A DNA stretch of 64,000 nucleotides. Origin: an uncultured Eubacteriales bacterium. Lineage in GTDB: Bacteria > Bacillota > Clostridia > Christensenellales > Aristaeellaceae. The position numbers and the translations under genes are program-made. The DNA is taken from positions 1 through 64,000 of the forward strand of contig ONJM01000013.1 in NCBI GenBank assembly GCA_900318145.1. The letters are read 5' to 3'. Positions 19,898 to 28,516 of the stretch are shown here, piece after piece (the first letter of the stretch is position 1; each line of letters starts with the position of its first letter). Under the pieces are notes generated by a model. It saw nothing but the letters and a program-made list of their open reading frames with translations. It was not told the DNA's origin and ran no database searches.

Positions 19898-19918
19898 ATC
19901 CTGAGCGAAGCGAAGGAT
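19898..19918. repeat. Short dispersed-repeat-like element in the parC-ybaB gap
   Basis: The 86 bp between parC and the ybaB leader carries CCTGAGCGAAGCGAAGG flanked by AT and AT, an imperfect inverted repeat (ATCCT...AGGAT). I recall near-identical sequences as scattered intergenic repeats in unrelated bacteria, but cannot verify this here, and I see only one copy in the window. Confidence 0.4.
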
Positions 19919-19956
19919 TTAACAATCACAAAACCCGAACAATGAAAGGAGATTCA

Positions 19957-20298
19957 ATGATGGGCAGACAGAATTTCGGCGGCTTCGGAGGCGGAGCCAA
20001 CATGCAGCAGCTTATGCGCCAGGCGCAGAAAATGCAGCAGCAGATGCAGGAAGCGCAGGAGAAGCTTGATGCGGCAGAATATGAAGCGGCTGCCGGCGGC
20101 GGTATGGTTTCCGTCAAGGTTTCCGGCAAGCGTGAAATCACCTCCATCACGATCGATCCGCAGGTCGTGGATCCGGATGATATCGAGATGCTGCAGGACC
20201 TGGTCATGGCAGCTGTGAACGAAGCGCTCCGCAAGGGCGAGGAAGCCCGTGAGTCCGCAATGAGCCGCATGGCTCCAGGAATGGGTGGTCTGTTCTGA
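19957..20298 (+). CDS. ybaB: YbaB/EbfC family nucleoid-associated protein
   Basis: Small DNA-binding, nucleoid-associated protein of 113 aa that forms dimers. A Gly/Phe-rich start, then the helical stretch MQQLMRQAQKMQQQMQEAQE and the conserved VKVSGKREITSITIDPQVVD (~50-70), with a helical C-terminal part. It is placed just before recR with a 1 bp gap, the classic conserved pair across bacteria, suggesting a link to recombination. I use ATG 19957 because AAAGGAG is placed right before it; the ATG at 19942 precedes that ribosome site and must be spurious. Confidence 0.95.
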   Translation: MMGRQNFGGFGGGANMQQLMRQAQKMQQQMQEAQEKLDAAEYEAAAGGGMVSVKVSGKREITSITIDPQVVDPDDIEMLQDLVMAAVNEALRKGEEARESAMSRMAPGMGGLF

Positions 20299-20299
20299 G

Positions 20300-20902
20300 A
20301 TGAACGGTCAGATTGAACCCATTGAAACCATGGCGGCGGAACTGCACCGCCTCCCCGGCGTCGGTCCGAAGACCGCCATGCGCTTTGCGTATTATATTGC
20401 TTCCATGCCCCTGGAGGACGTACGCAGTCTTTCCGTCGCGCTTTGGGAAGGCCGAAAGGCAATCCGTTTCTGCAGTGTCTGCGGCAATTACGCGGCCGGA
20501 GATCTGTGTTCCGTCTGTGCGGATCAGGAACGCCACAACGGCCAGATCTGCGTCGTCCGGGATCCCCGGGATGTGGCCGCGCTGGAACGCACGCACGAAT
20601 ATGCCGGCCTCTATCATGTGCTTCACGGCACGCTCTCCCCGATGGAAGGCGTAGGGCCCGATGACATCCATATCCGTGAGCTCATGTCCCGCCTCGGCAC
20701 GGAAAAGGTTTCCGAGGTCATTCTGGCCACCAACCCGGATGTGGAAGGCGAAGCAACCGCTTCCTACATCGCCAGGCTTCTGCGTCCCATGGGGGTCCGC
20801 TGCACCCGCATCGCCCACGGTGTTCCTGTCGGCGGTGATCTGGAGTATACCGACGAGGTTACCCTCCTCAAGGCGCTGGAGGGCCGCCGTGAAATGCCGT
20901 AA
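20300..20902 (+). CDS. recR: Recombination mediator protein RecR
   Basis: RecR acts with RecO (and RecF) to load RecA at gaps. At 200 aa it has the family length: N-terminal helix-hairpin-helix (LHRLPGVGPKTAMRFAYYI), a four-Cys zinc finger (CSVCGNYAAGDLCSVC, residues ~54-69), and a Toprim domain (ICVVRDPRDVAALERT, later ATNPDVEGEATASYIARLL) ending in the typical GVPVGGDLEYTDEVTLLKAL. It starts 1 bp after the ybaB stop and has no strong ribosome site of its own, so it is probably translated by coupling. Confidence 0.97.
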   Translation: MNGQIEPIETMAAELHRLPGVGPKTAMRFAYYIASMPLEDVRSLSVALWEGRKAIRFCSVCGNYAAGDLCSVCADQERHNGQICVVRDPRDVAALERTHEYAGLYHVLHGTLSPMEGVGPDDIHIRELMSRLGTEKVSEVILATNPDVEGEATASYIARLLRPMGVRCTRIAHGVPVGGDLEYTDEVTLLKALEGRREMP

Positions 20903-20956
20903 TATCCGCTTCCCCTCCGGGGGAAGCGGCCGCGCGTCCGGGAAGGAGGGCATTGC

Positions 20957-22222
20957 TTGAGTCCTGAATTCTACCTTCTCCTTGCGTGCCTGGCGCTTCT
21001 GATTGTTTTCCTCATCCGCCAGGCCGCCCTCGCCCACCGGCAGGAAAATTTCCAGCTTCAGCAGGAGCACAATCTGTCTCTCCTGGGCAATCAGCTTCTG
21101 GACGAACTTGACGCCCAGCGGGACGAGTCCGTTTCCTCCCTTCAGGCAGCCAACCAGAATCTGCTCAGCACCATGTCGCAGATGGGGCAGAACCAGTCTG
21201 TCCTCCTGGAAAGCATGCAGCGCCAGGTCCTCCTTTCCACCCGCAACCAGGAAGAGAAGATCAATGCCCTTCGGCTGGAAAACGAACGTCAGCTGGATGA
21301 AATGCGGAAGACCGTGGACCGCCGTCTTTCCGAAAGCCTGGACAAGAAACTGGATACCAGCTTTGCCCAGGTCAGCGAGCGGCTCGAATCCGTCTACAAA
21401 GGCCTCGGTGAAATGCATACCCTTGCCGCCGGAGTGGGTGACCTGAAAAAAGTTCTTACCAACGTCAAAACCCGCGGAATCTGGGGTGAAATGCAGCTTG
21501 GCAGCCTGATCCGCCAGACGCTGGCCCCCGGCCAGTATGAAGAGAACGCGGCTGTCGTGCCCGGTTCCTCCGAACGCGTGGAATTTGCCATCCGCCTGCC
21601 GGACCGCAGCGGCGGAACCGTCCTGCTGGCAGTGGACAGTAAATTCCCGCAGGAGGATTATATCCGGCTTGCGGAAGCTTCCCAGGCCGGCGATGCCGCC
21701 GCCGCGGAAGCAGCCAGAAAAGCGCTGATGCAGCGGCTCAAAACCGAAGCCAGGAAAATCTCCTCCAAATATATCTCGCCGCCCTATACCGCGGATTTTG
21801 CCGTGATGTTCCTGCCTGTGGAAGGCCTGTATTCAGAAGCGGTTCAGTATCCTGAGCTGGTGGAAGCCCTTCAGCGGGAGGATCGGATTGTCCTGGCCGG
21901 TCCGGGTACTTTCGCCGCCATGCTGAACACGCTGCAGATGGGATTCCGCACCATGGCCATCGAAAAGCGCAGCAGCGAAGTCTGGCATCTTCTGGGCGAA
22001 ATCAAAACGGATTTCACCCGTTTCGCGGAAATCCTGGAAGCGACCCGCCGCCGCCTGGATCAGGCCGGTGAAACCATCGATTCCGCCATGTCCCGGACCA
22101 GGACCATCCGCAAAAAACTCTCCGGCCTTGAGGAATACACCGGTCTCCCGGCAGTCCCGGAAGATACGTCCGGCGCTTCCGCCGGTATGCCGGCGCCTGT
22201 GGAACAAAGCATTGAAAACTGA
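20957..22222 (+). CDS. rmuC: DNA recombination protein RmuC
   Basis: RmuC-family protein of 421 aa, thought to be a membrane-anchored nuclease-related factor that limits recombination at repeats. One N-terminal membrane helix (YLLLACLALLIVFLIRQAAL), a long coiled coil (~30-150), then the RmuC domain with GIWGEMQLGSLIRQTLAPGQ, VDSKFPQEDYIRL and VMFLPVEGLYSEAV. The start is TTG at 20957, six bases after GGAAGGAGGG. It follows recR by 54 bp on the same strand and closes the topoisomerase-recombination run; a terminator starts at its stop codon. Confidence 0.93.
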   Translation: MSPEFYLLLACLALLIVFLIRQAALAHRQENFQLQQEHNLSLLGNQLLDELDAQRDESVSSLQAANQNLLSTMSQMGQNQSVLLESMQRQVLLSTRNQEEKINALRLENERQLDEMRKTVDRRLSESLDKKLDTSFAQVSERLESVYKGLGEMHTLAAGVGDLKKVLTNVKTRGIWGEMQLGSLIRQTLAPGQYEENAAVVPGSSERVEFAIRLPDRSGGTVLLAVDSKFPQEDYIRLAEASQAGDAAAAEAARKALMQRLKTEARKISSKYISPPYTADFAVMFLPVEGLYSEAVQYPELVEALQREDRIVLAGPGTFAAMLNTLQMGFRTMAIEKRSSEVWHLLGEIKTDFTRFAEILEATRRRLDQAGETIDSAMSRTRTIRKKLSGLEEYTGLPAVPEDTSGASAGMPAPVEQSIEN

Positions 22223-22257
22223 AAGAAGCCCGCGTTTCCGCAGGCTTCTTTCTTTTT
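22223..22257 (+). terminator. Rho-independent terminator after rmuC
   Basis: AAGAAGCC/GGCTTCTT stem with an inner GCG-CGC extension, followed by TCTTTTT. It sits directly after the rmuC stop codon, between convergent rmuC and galM. Confidence 0.85.
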
Positions 22258-22281
22258 GCGCTTCCGTTCACCGGCTGCTGA

Positions 22282-23349
22282 TTATTCGTCCGCTCTGAAG
22301 GCATAGATCGTGGTGGTATCGTACTTTTCGCCGGGCCGCAGAATCGTGGTTCCCGGGAAGTTGGAATGGTTGGGATCGTCCGGGCAGTGCTGCGTCTCCA
22401 GGCAGAATCCGGAATAGTGTCCGTAATCCGCGCCTTCCTTGCCTCCCTTGATGTCCGTGGTGCACGCCGTATAGAACTGAATTGCCGGCTGATCCGTCAG
22501 CACTTCCATATAGCGGCCGGTCTCCTCATGCCATACGCTGGCAGCGGCGCCCATGGCCGATCCCTTCCGCAGGACAAAGTTGTGGTCGTATCCGCCCGCC
22601 GGAATCATCTGCGGGCAGGAATCCATGACCTCAAGTCCTTCCTCGATCAGCAGGCCGTCCCGCAGATCCAGCGGCGTATCCGCCACGGCCATGTATTCGC
22701 CTGTGGGAATCAGTCCGCTGTCCACCTTGGTAACCACGTCAGCGTCAATGGAGACCACATGGTCCTTGACGGTGCCGTGCTTGTGGCCGGCCAGGTTGAA
22801 GTAGGTATGGTTTGTCAGGTTGCACAGCGTAGGCTTGTCTGTTGTCGCTTCGTAGCGGATACTCAGGTCGCACATATCGTTCCACGTATAGGTCACCGTC
22901 ACATCCAGATTGCCCGGGTAGTTTTCCTCTCCGTCCGGGGAAATCCGGTGGAAGGAAACGGAATCCTCGTGATCCCCTTCCTTCGGCGTTCCGGTCCAGA
23001 AATGGGCGCTGAATCCGATGTTTCCGCCGTGCAGATGGTTTACACCGTGGTCGTTCAGCGCCACCTGGTATTCTTTCCCGTCAATCGAGAACTTCCCCGC
23101 ACCGATGCGGTTGCCGTAGCGGCCGACCGTGTCGCCGAAGCAGCCGTGCGGCCCGATATATCTTTCAAGAGAGTCAAATCCCAGCGCCACATCTTCCATA
23201 TTTCCGCCGGCATCCGGAACAATGATGGAGGTGCAGATCGCACCCCATTCCATCACCGAAACGGAAGCTCCCATGGCGTTTGTCATTGTAAACTTATGCA
23301 CATCTTTTCCTTTGGGGGATTTCCCCCAGACTTCACATTTGATGGACAT
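22282..23349 (-). CDS. galM: Aldose 1-epimerase (galactose mutarotase)
   Basis: Interconverts alpha and beta anomers of glucose, galactose, xylose and related sugars in the cytoplasm. The 355 aa sequence has the GalM fold markers: IGPHGCFGDTVGRYGNRIG, NDHGVNHLHGG (substrate-binding His), NLTNHTYFNLAG (catalytic His) and the C-terminal FCLETQHCPDDPNHSNFPG (catalytic Glu). Last gene of the xylB-nrdR-galM series on the minus strand. Next to a xylulokinase and xylanase, a role in preparing xylose or arabinose anomers is plausible. Confidence 0.95.
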   Translation of the reverse strand: MSIKCEVWGKSPKGKDVHKFTMTNAMGASVSVMEWGAICTSIIVPDAGGNMEDVALGFDSLERYIGPHGCFGDTVGRYGNRIGAGKFSIDGKEYQVALNDHGVNHLHGGNIGFSAHFWTGTPKEGDHEDSVSFHRISPDGEENYPGNLDVTVTYTWNDMCDLSIRYEATTDKPTLCNLTNHTYFNLAGHKHGTVKDHVVSIDADVVTKVDSGLIPTGEYMAVADTPLDLRDGLLIEEGLEVMDSCPQMIPAGGYDHNFVLRKGSAMGAAASVWHEETGRYMEVLTDQPAIQFYTACTTDIKGGKEGADYGHYSGFCLETQHCPDDPNHSNFPGTTILRPGEKYDTTTIYAFRADE

Positions 23350-23381
23350 ATTCTTCTCCCTTCCGGCGCGGCAGGCGCCGT

Positions 23382-23840
23382 TTACATTTTTTCCGCGACA
23401 AGCTTCTGCAGCTCGTTCATAAACGCTCCGACATCCGTAAATTTACGGTAAACCGCCGCAAACCGCACATAGGCGACGTCGTTCAGTTCCTTCAGTTCGT
23501 TCATCACCATATCGCCGATTTTTTCCGATGGTATTTCTCCTTCCATCGTGGCGTACGCCTTCTGTTCCACCCGCGTAACAATCTCGTCAATCTGCTGCAT
23601 GCTTACCGGCAGCTTATCGCAGGCGTGAAGAATCCCCGCCTTGATCTTCTGGGCGTCGAATCCTTCCCGCCGTCCGTCCCGCTTCACCACAAACAGCGGA
23701 CTCATCTCCACCTTTTCATAGGTGGTAAAGCGCCTGCCGCAGTTGATGCATTCTCTCCGGCGGCGAATACTGTTGCCGTCATCCGTCGGCCTGGAATCGA
23801 TTACTTTGCTGTCAAGGCAGCTGCAAAACTGGCATTTCAT
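23382..23840 (-). CDS. nrdR: Transcriptional repressor NrdR
   Basis: ATP/dATP-sensing repressor of ribonucleotide reductase genes, 152 aa. The zinc ribbon (CQFC at 3-6, CINCGRRF at ~31-38) is followed by the ATP-cone domain (VVKRDGRREGFDAQKIKAGI, ~50-140). No nrd gene lies in the window, so its targets are elsewhere. It sits between xylB (42 bp upstream) and galM (32 bp downstream) on the same strand, an unusual place; nrdR is more often near dnaB, coaE or nrd genes. A GGGGG lies ahead of its ATG. Confidence 0.96.
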   Translation of the reverse strand: MKCQFCSCLDSKVIDSRPTDDGNSIRRRRECINCGRRFTTYEKVEMSPLFVVKRDGRREGFDAQKIKAGILHACDKLPVSMQQIDEIVTRVEQKAYATMEGEIPSEKIGDMVMNELKELNDVAYVRFAAVYRKFTDVGAFMNELQKLVAEKM

Positions 23841-23882
23841 TCAATAATCCCCCGGTCGCTTATATTCTGGGCCGTCTGCCGG

Positions 23883-25409
23883 TTATTCAATCGTTTTCAG
23901 TTCCTTGAAGAGTTCCTTGTTGGTCAGGTACAGCTTCTTGTAGACTTCATACACTTTTTCGTACTTCGGAATATTCTCCTCAATGGGATCCTGCGCGGGA
24001 TTCACATGGATCATCGCCCGGCAGGCTTCCTGCACGCTGCCGTACAGGCCTGCGCCCACACCGGCCAGGATTGCGACACCCAGCGCCGGACCTTCCGTAT
24101 TCACGGTTGTCGCGACGGGGCACTTCATTACGTCGGCCAGCATCTGCCGCCACAGCGGGCTCTTTCCGCCGCCGCCGCAGGCCAGCATCGTTTCGGGAGC
24201 CACGCCCATTTCAGCCAGAACACCAAGGCAGTCATTCAGGCTGAAGGTAACACCCTCCATCACGGCACGCAGCAGGTCTCTCCGCTGGTGCATCGCGCTG
24301 AGGCCGAAGAAGATGCCGCGGCAGTCGCTGTCCAGGTGCGGGGTCCGCTCGCCCATCAGGTACGGCGCGTAAACCAGCTTGTTCGCGCCGATGGGGCTCT
24401 GGGCCGCCTCTTTGTTTGTCAGTTCATACGCGTCGACGCCCATGGACTCCGCCACTGTCTTTTCCGCCGCGCAGAAGTTGTCCCGGAACCATTTCAGGCT
24501 CAGGCCCGCTCCCTGGGTGACGCCCATCACGTGCCACGCGCCGGGAACGGCGCAGCAGAAGGTATGTACCCGGCCCTTCGGGTCGATCGCCAGCTTGTCC
24601 GTATGCGCGAACACGACGCCGCTGGTTCCGATGGTCGTAAAGGCTTTTCCGTCCTCCACAACACCTGTGCCTACAGCCGCGGCCGCGTTGTCTCCGGCGC
24701 CGCCGACGACCAGCGTCTTCTCGCTCAGTCCGGTCAGTTCCGCGGCTTTGGCGGAGATATGCCCGGTCACTTCGCAGCTTTCATAAACCTTGCCCAGCAT
24801 GCTCTTGTCAATATCCAGCATCTGCAGCAGTTCATCGCTCCAGCAGCGGTTCGGCACATCCAGCATCTGCATACCGCTGGCGTCGGAGACCTCTGTCGCG
24901 TAATCCCCCGTCAGCATAAAGCGGACATAGTCCTTCGGCAGCAGCACATGCTTGCATCTTGCGTAGTTCTCCGGCTCATGGTTCCGCACCCACATCAGCT
25001 TGCTCAGGGTAAATCCCGGCAGCGCGGGGTTGGCTGTAATCCGGATCAGGTTGTCATATCCGACTTTCGCCGTGATCTCTTCGCATTCCTTTGCTGTCCG
25101 CTGGTCGCACCAGATAATGGAGGGGCGGATCACCTCGTCCTTTTCGTCCAGCATGACCAGGCCGTGCATTTGACCGCTGATGCCCAGGGAAACGACATCT
25201 TCCCTGTCCACGCCGCTCTTCTCCAGCACCGTATGAATCGTGCTGACCGCCGCGTTGTACCAGTCTTTCGGCTCCTGTTCCGCCCAGCCGTTCTGCGGCT
25301 GGTACATCGGATATTCCACCGTCGCGGAGCAGATTGCTTTGCCTTTCTGGTCAAACAGAATTGTCTTTGTACCAGAAGTGCCCAGATCAATACCAAGCAG
25401 ATACTTCAT
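23883..25409 (-). CDS. xylB: Xylulokinase
   Basis: Phosphorylates D-xylulose to xylulose 5-phosphate, feeding the pentose phosphate pathway. The FGGY kinase of 508 aa has the N-terminal ATPase motif YLLGIDLGTSGTKTILFD, the substrate motif ISGQMHGLVMLD, IIWCDQRT, the C-terminal GTSGVVFAHTD and the adenosine motif MLACGGGGKSPLWRQMLADV. I place the start at ATG 25409 (AGAGG at 8 bp); upstream in-frame codons run through the promoter. A consensus promoter lies 50 bp upstream, so xylB can be transcribed separately from the xylanase gene before it. Confidence 0.95.
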   Translation of the reverse strand: MKYLLGIDLGTSGTKTILFDQKGKAICSATVEYPMYQPQNGWAEQEPKDWYNAAVSTIHTVLEKSGVDREDVVSLGISGQMHGLVMLDEKDEVIRPSIIWCDQRTAKECEEITAKVGYDNLIRITANPALPGFTLSKLMWVRNHEPENYARCKHVLLPKDYVRFMLTGDYATEVSDASGMQMLDVPNRCWSDELLQMLDIDKSMLGKVYESCEVTGHISAKAAELTGLSEKTLVVGGAGDNAAAAVGTGVVEDGKAFTTIGTSGVVFAHTDKLAIDPKGRVHTFCCAVPGAWHVMGVTQGAGLSLKWFRDNFCAAEKTVAESMGVDAYELTNKEAAQSPIGANKLVYAPYLMGERTPHLDSDCRGIFFGLSAMHQRRDLLRAVMEGVTFSLNDCLGVLAEMGVAPETMLACGGGGKSPLWRQMLADVMKCPVATTVNTEGPALGVAILAGVGAGLYGSVQEACRAMIHVNPAQDPIEENIPKYEKVYEVYKKLYLTNKELFKELKTIE

Positions 25410-25427
25410 ATGCATATACCTCTCTGT

Positions 25428-25487
25428 CCACAAAATATAGTGGTTTTTTCTGTTTACTATTATAGAATTGTGGATTTCCCCTGTCAA
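25428..25487 (-). promoter_or_regulatory. Consensus promoter of xylB with a candidate operator
   Basis: TTGACA (25482-25487) and TATAAT (25459-25464) on the minus strand are separated by exactly 17 bp, a full-consensus sigma-70-type promoter. Just downstream is CCACAAAATATAGTGG (25428-25443), an imperfect dyad with perfect CCAC/GTGG arms, placed where a repressor would block elongation or initiation. The regulator is unknown. Confidence 0.8.
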
Positions 25488-25557
25488 CCCGCAATCACGC
25501 GATTCCGCGCCTTGTTGCGCGGGCTTTTCCGGACACGGGAGCCGCGTTCCGAAGCGT

Positions 25558-27144
25558 TCACTGCGCCGCTTCAATCACCGCGTAGAACGCCGGTTTTGGA
25601 TTCAGGTTCCGGTCAAACAACAGTGGATAGCTCTGGCTCCGCCAGCTCATATTGTCCGAAAGCCCCCAGACCTGGACCGCCTCTGTCTGTTCCGCAAACC
25701 GCAGCATCAGTTCCATCATCGCCCTGTACTTGTCCGCCTGCGCCTGAAGCGATGATTCCGTAAAGCTGTTGATGCCGATATCCAGTTCGCTGACCCGCAG
25801 CCTGATTCCCAGTGCCGCGATCTTTTCCACCGCCGTTGTCATCAGTTCATTGCTGGGCTGGCCCGTCGTGTGATGCATCTGGAATCCGTATCCGTCGATA
25901 TTGCCCTGCGGAATCAGTGTGTTCAGCAGTCTGATGATTCCATTGAGCTTCCCGGTATACGCTGTATTGTAGTCGTTGTAATACAGCAGCACGCCTTCGG
26001 CGGCGTATTTCCGGGCATATTCAAAAGCCTTTTCAACGAAATCCTCACCGATGACCTTCACCCAGTTGGAGCCCTTCCGGAGCCAGTTGGTGCCGTCGTC
26101 GATCGCCTCATTCACCACATCCCAGCTGACAATGACGCCGGGATAAAGCTCCTCCGATTTCGTCAGCACTTCCCGGATATAGTTTTCCAGTCGTCCCAGC
26201 ATGACCTCCCGGGTCACCAGCGGTTTGGCCGTATCGTATCCTTCATGGAAGAAGGCTTCCGGTGTCTGGCTGTGCCATACCAGCACATGCCCGTGAACTT
26301 TGATCCCGTTCTGCATCGCGAACTCCAGCAGCGGCCTGGCCGCGTCCAGCCGCACCGCCGCCGCGGTCTCGTCCTCCGCCGCCAGTTTCCTGCTTGCGTT
26401 TACATCCAGCACGCTGTCCGGCTTCAGCTCGTTTTCAGGTGTAAGGATACTGTACTGCGCAATCATCATTTCCTTCAGCTTTGCGTTGCCGAAAGCAAAC
26501 TGCGGTACCGCCGCTCCGAAATCGAATTTTCCGGCGTATGCGTCTTTCAGGCTCGGAATGTTTTCCGCTTCCTGAATGACAGCCGGCGGTTCCGTGGCTT
26601 TGGGCGTCGGAATTCCGTTTGGACTCTCCACCCGGAAGTTCCGGATCTCAAAATTCAGGGTCGGAGCGTCTGTGGTCTCCACATAAAGTACGTAGCGTTC
26701 GTAATCCCCGGCCGTGTACTGTCCGGTCAGCGTGGTCCATTCGCCTTTTTTCACAGTGCCCCGGACCAGGTTCTCGTATCCGGTGCCGGAGCTGTCCGAT
26801 TTTTCCAGCGAAATCATGAAGTTTGCGCTGTCCGCCTCATCCTGATATACCTCAACGCTCAGCACGTACAGGTTGTCCGCCACCAGTTCAAAAGCCCGCC
26901 CCGGAGAATGCCAGTTGGCCGTCCGGCCTTCCGTCCGCAGCGTCGCCTCGGTGGTATGGTATACCTTTGAGGCTCCGCGGGCATACCACTCGTCGTCTCC
27001 AGCCGCAAAGCGGGATTCATAAACCAGTGTTTCAGCCGCCTCGGCCCGTGCGGGTTTTATGGCCAGCTGCGGAATAAAGGCAGCCGCAAGCGCGGCAATA
27101 ACAGCAAGGAAAATGACAGTTCGCAAAAATCCTTTTTTCTTCAT
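25558..27144 (-). CDS. Secreted GH10 endo-1,4-beta-xylanase with N-terminal carbohydrate-binding module
   Basis: Hydrolyses internal beta-1,4 links of xylan outside the cell. The 528 aa protein has a signal peptide (GFLRTVIFLAVIAALAAAFI, cut probably after ARA or AEA), a CBM22/CBM4_9-like module (~38-180, EWYARGASKVYHTTEATLRT), a Pro/Thr linker (GIPTPKATEPPAVIQEAE) and a GH10 catalytic domain (~205-525). The general acid/base Glu is in WDVVNEAI (~344) and the nucleophile Glu in VSELDIG (~452); HGHVLVWHSQTP is also present. ATG 27144 follows AAGGAGG. It lies just upstream of xylB on the same strand, fitting xylan use. Confidence 0.95.
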   Translation of the reverse strand: MKKKGFLRTVIFLAVIAALAAAFIPQLAIKPARAEAAETLVYESRFAAGDDEWYARGASKVYHTTEATLRTEGRTANWHSPGRAFELVADNLYVLSVEVYQDEADSANFMISLEKSDSSGTGYENLVRGTVKKGEWTTLTGQYTAGDYERYVLYVETTDAPTLNFEIRNFRVESPNGIPTPKATEPPAVIQEAENIPSLKDAYAGKFDFGAAVPQFAFGNAKLKEMMIAQYSILTPENELKPDSVLDVNASRKLAAEDETAAAVRLDAARPLLEFAMQNGIKVHGHVLVWHSQTPEAFFHEGYDTAKPLVTREVMLGRLENYIREVLTKSEELYPGVIVSWDVVNEAIDDGTNWLRKGSNWVKVIGEDFVEKAFEYARKYAAEGVLLYYNDYNTAYTGKLNGIIRLLNTLIPQGNIDGYGFQMHHTTGQPSNELMTTAVEKIAALGIRLRVSELDIGINSFTESSLQAQADKYRAMMELMLRFAEQTEAVQVWGLSDNMSWRSQSYPLLFDRNLNPKPAFYAVIEAAQ

Positions 27145-27231
27145 CGGACATCCTCCTTTATGCTTGTTCGCTCTTCTCATTTTCTTATCTTACTCGCTTC
27201 GGCTCTGTAATTCAACTGAAAATTGTTCGTA

Positions 27232-27278
27232 CAAAAAAGCAGGACATGCTTCACGTCTGCTCCGGTGCCTGTCCTGCT
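27232..27278 (-). terminator. Terminator after the GT2 gene
   Basis: On the minus strand AGCAGGACA (27270-27278) pairs perfectly with TGTCCTGCT (27238-27246) and is followed by TTTTTTG. It lies 19 bp after the glycosyltransferase stop and insulates the xylanase gene downstream. Confidence 0.87.
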
Positions 27279-27296
27279 GATCTGCGCATTCCGTTT

Positions 27297-28346
27297 TTAT
27301 TCCGCGGCTTTTTCATCCTCGATCCAGCGGCGTTCGTCGCTTTCCCAGGTCCTGGCGGAAATAATATACCGCGGCCGCTGTTTTGTTTCCAGATATGTCT
27401 TTCCGATATACTGCCCCAGAACGCCCAGGCTTATCAGCTGAATGCCGCCCAGGAGGCAGATAATGCAAATGGTGGATGTCCATCCGGCTACGGTGTTTCC
27501 CAGGCAGGCCTGTACAATTGCCCAGATCATGAGGATCAGGCCGATAATGCTGAAGCCGATTCCGAAGGTGCTGATCATTGAAATCGGCTTGACAGACAGG
27601 CTCGTAATCCCGTTGAAAGCCAGCGCGATCATTTTGCGCAGGGGGTAATGGCTTTCCCCGGCCAGCCGGACGCTGCGTTCGTAATATACGGTATCGGAAG
27701 GAAATCCCACCAGGGGAACCATGCCGCGGAGAAAGATATTGACTTCCCCGAAATCGGCAAAATGCTGCAGGACTTTCGCCGAAATGAGCCTGTAGTCCGC
27801 ATGGTTGAATACGATCTCCGCCCCCATGACTTTCATCAGGCGGTAAAAACCGACAGCGGTGGTCCGTTTGAACCACGAATCCGTCTGTCTGCGCGACCGG
27901 ACGCCGTACACCACTTCAGCTCCGGCCAGATACTTGTCCACCATTTCGTCCATGGCGTTCAGGTCGTCCTGCCCGTCACAGTCAATGGAAATGGTGATAT
28001 CGCAGCGGTCTTTTGCTTCCATCAGGCCTGCCAGTACGGCGTTCTGGTGCCCCCGGTTCCGGCTCTGGCAGATTCCCAGGCATTCCGGATGTTCCTCCGC
28101 CAGATTCCGGATAATTTCCCATGTGCGGTCCCCGGATCCGTCATTGACAAAGAGTACCCGGCTGTTCCTGCTGATTCTCCCGTCCTCTTCCAGCTGCTGC
28201 AGTTTCCGGAGAAACAGCGGCGCCGTCATCGGCAGCACCTGTTCCTCATTGTAGCAGGGAACTACAATCCACAGGATCGGGCGCGCCGCCTGTTTTGTTT
28301 CCGCTGCGGTGTTTTTCCGCCTTGGCTTTTTTATCTGTTCACTCAC
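27297..28346 (-). CDS. Family 2 glycosyltransferase with C-terminal membrane helices (DPM1/GtrB-like)
   Basis: A 349 aa GT-A enzyme likely to move a sugar from a nucleotide donor to undecaprenyl phosphate at the inner face of the membrane. Motifs: WIVVPCYNEEQVLP (~25-38), FVNDGSGDRTWEII, the metal-binding DCDGQDD (~125-131) and ADYRLISAKVL. Two membrane helices follow (~255-310; IGFSIIGLILMIWAIVQACL and ICIICLLGGIQLISLGVLGQ). Start is GTG at 28346 with AAAGGA upstream. It is transcribed divergently from ktrB. The acceptor and sugar are not evident. Confidence 0.92.
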   Translation of the reverse strand: MSEQIKKPRRKNTAAETKQAARPILWIVVPCYNEEQVLPMTAPLFLRKLQQLEEDGRISRNSRVLFVNDGSGDRTWEIIRNLAEEHPECLGICQSRNRGHQNAVLAGLMEAKDRCDITISIDCDGQDDLNAMDEMVDKYLAGAEVVYGVRSRRQTDSWFKRTTAVGFYRLMKVMGAEIVFNHADYRLISAKVLQHFADFGEVNIFLRGMVPLVGFPSDTVYYERSVRLAGESHYPLRKMIALAFNGITSLSVKPISMISTFGIGFSIIGLILMIWAIVQACLGNTVAGWTSTICIICLLGGIQLISLGVLGQYIGKTYLETKQRPRYIISARTWESDERRWIEDEKAAE

Positions 28347-28516
28347 TCTTTCTGTTTCCTTTCCGCCGCCTGTTCCGCCGCTATTTCCGCCGTTCTCTCC
28401 GGTATTATATCCTTTTCGGCATGCTGATTCAAGTTCAGCACGGATTCCCTTCTCCCCCGCGTCTTGATTTCACGGCCTTTCCGGGTGTATACTGCTTTCC
28501 GAAAGAAGGGAACAGA

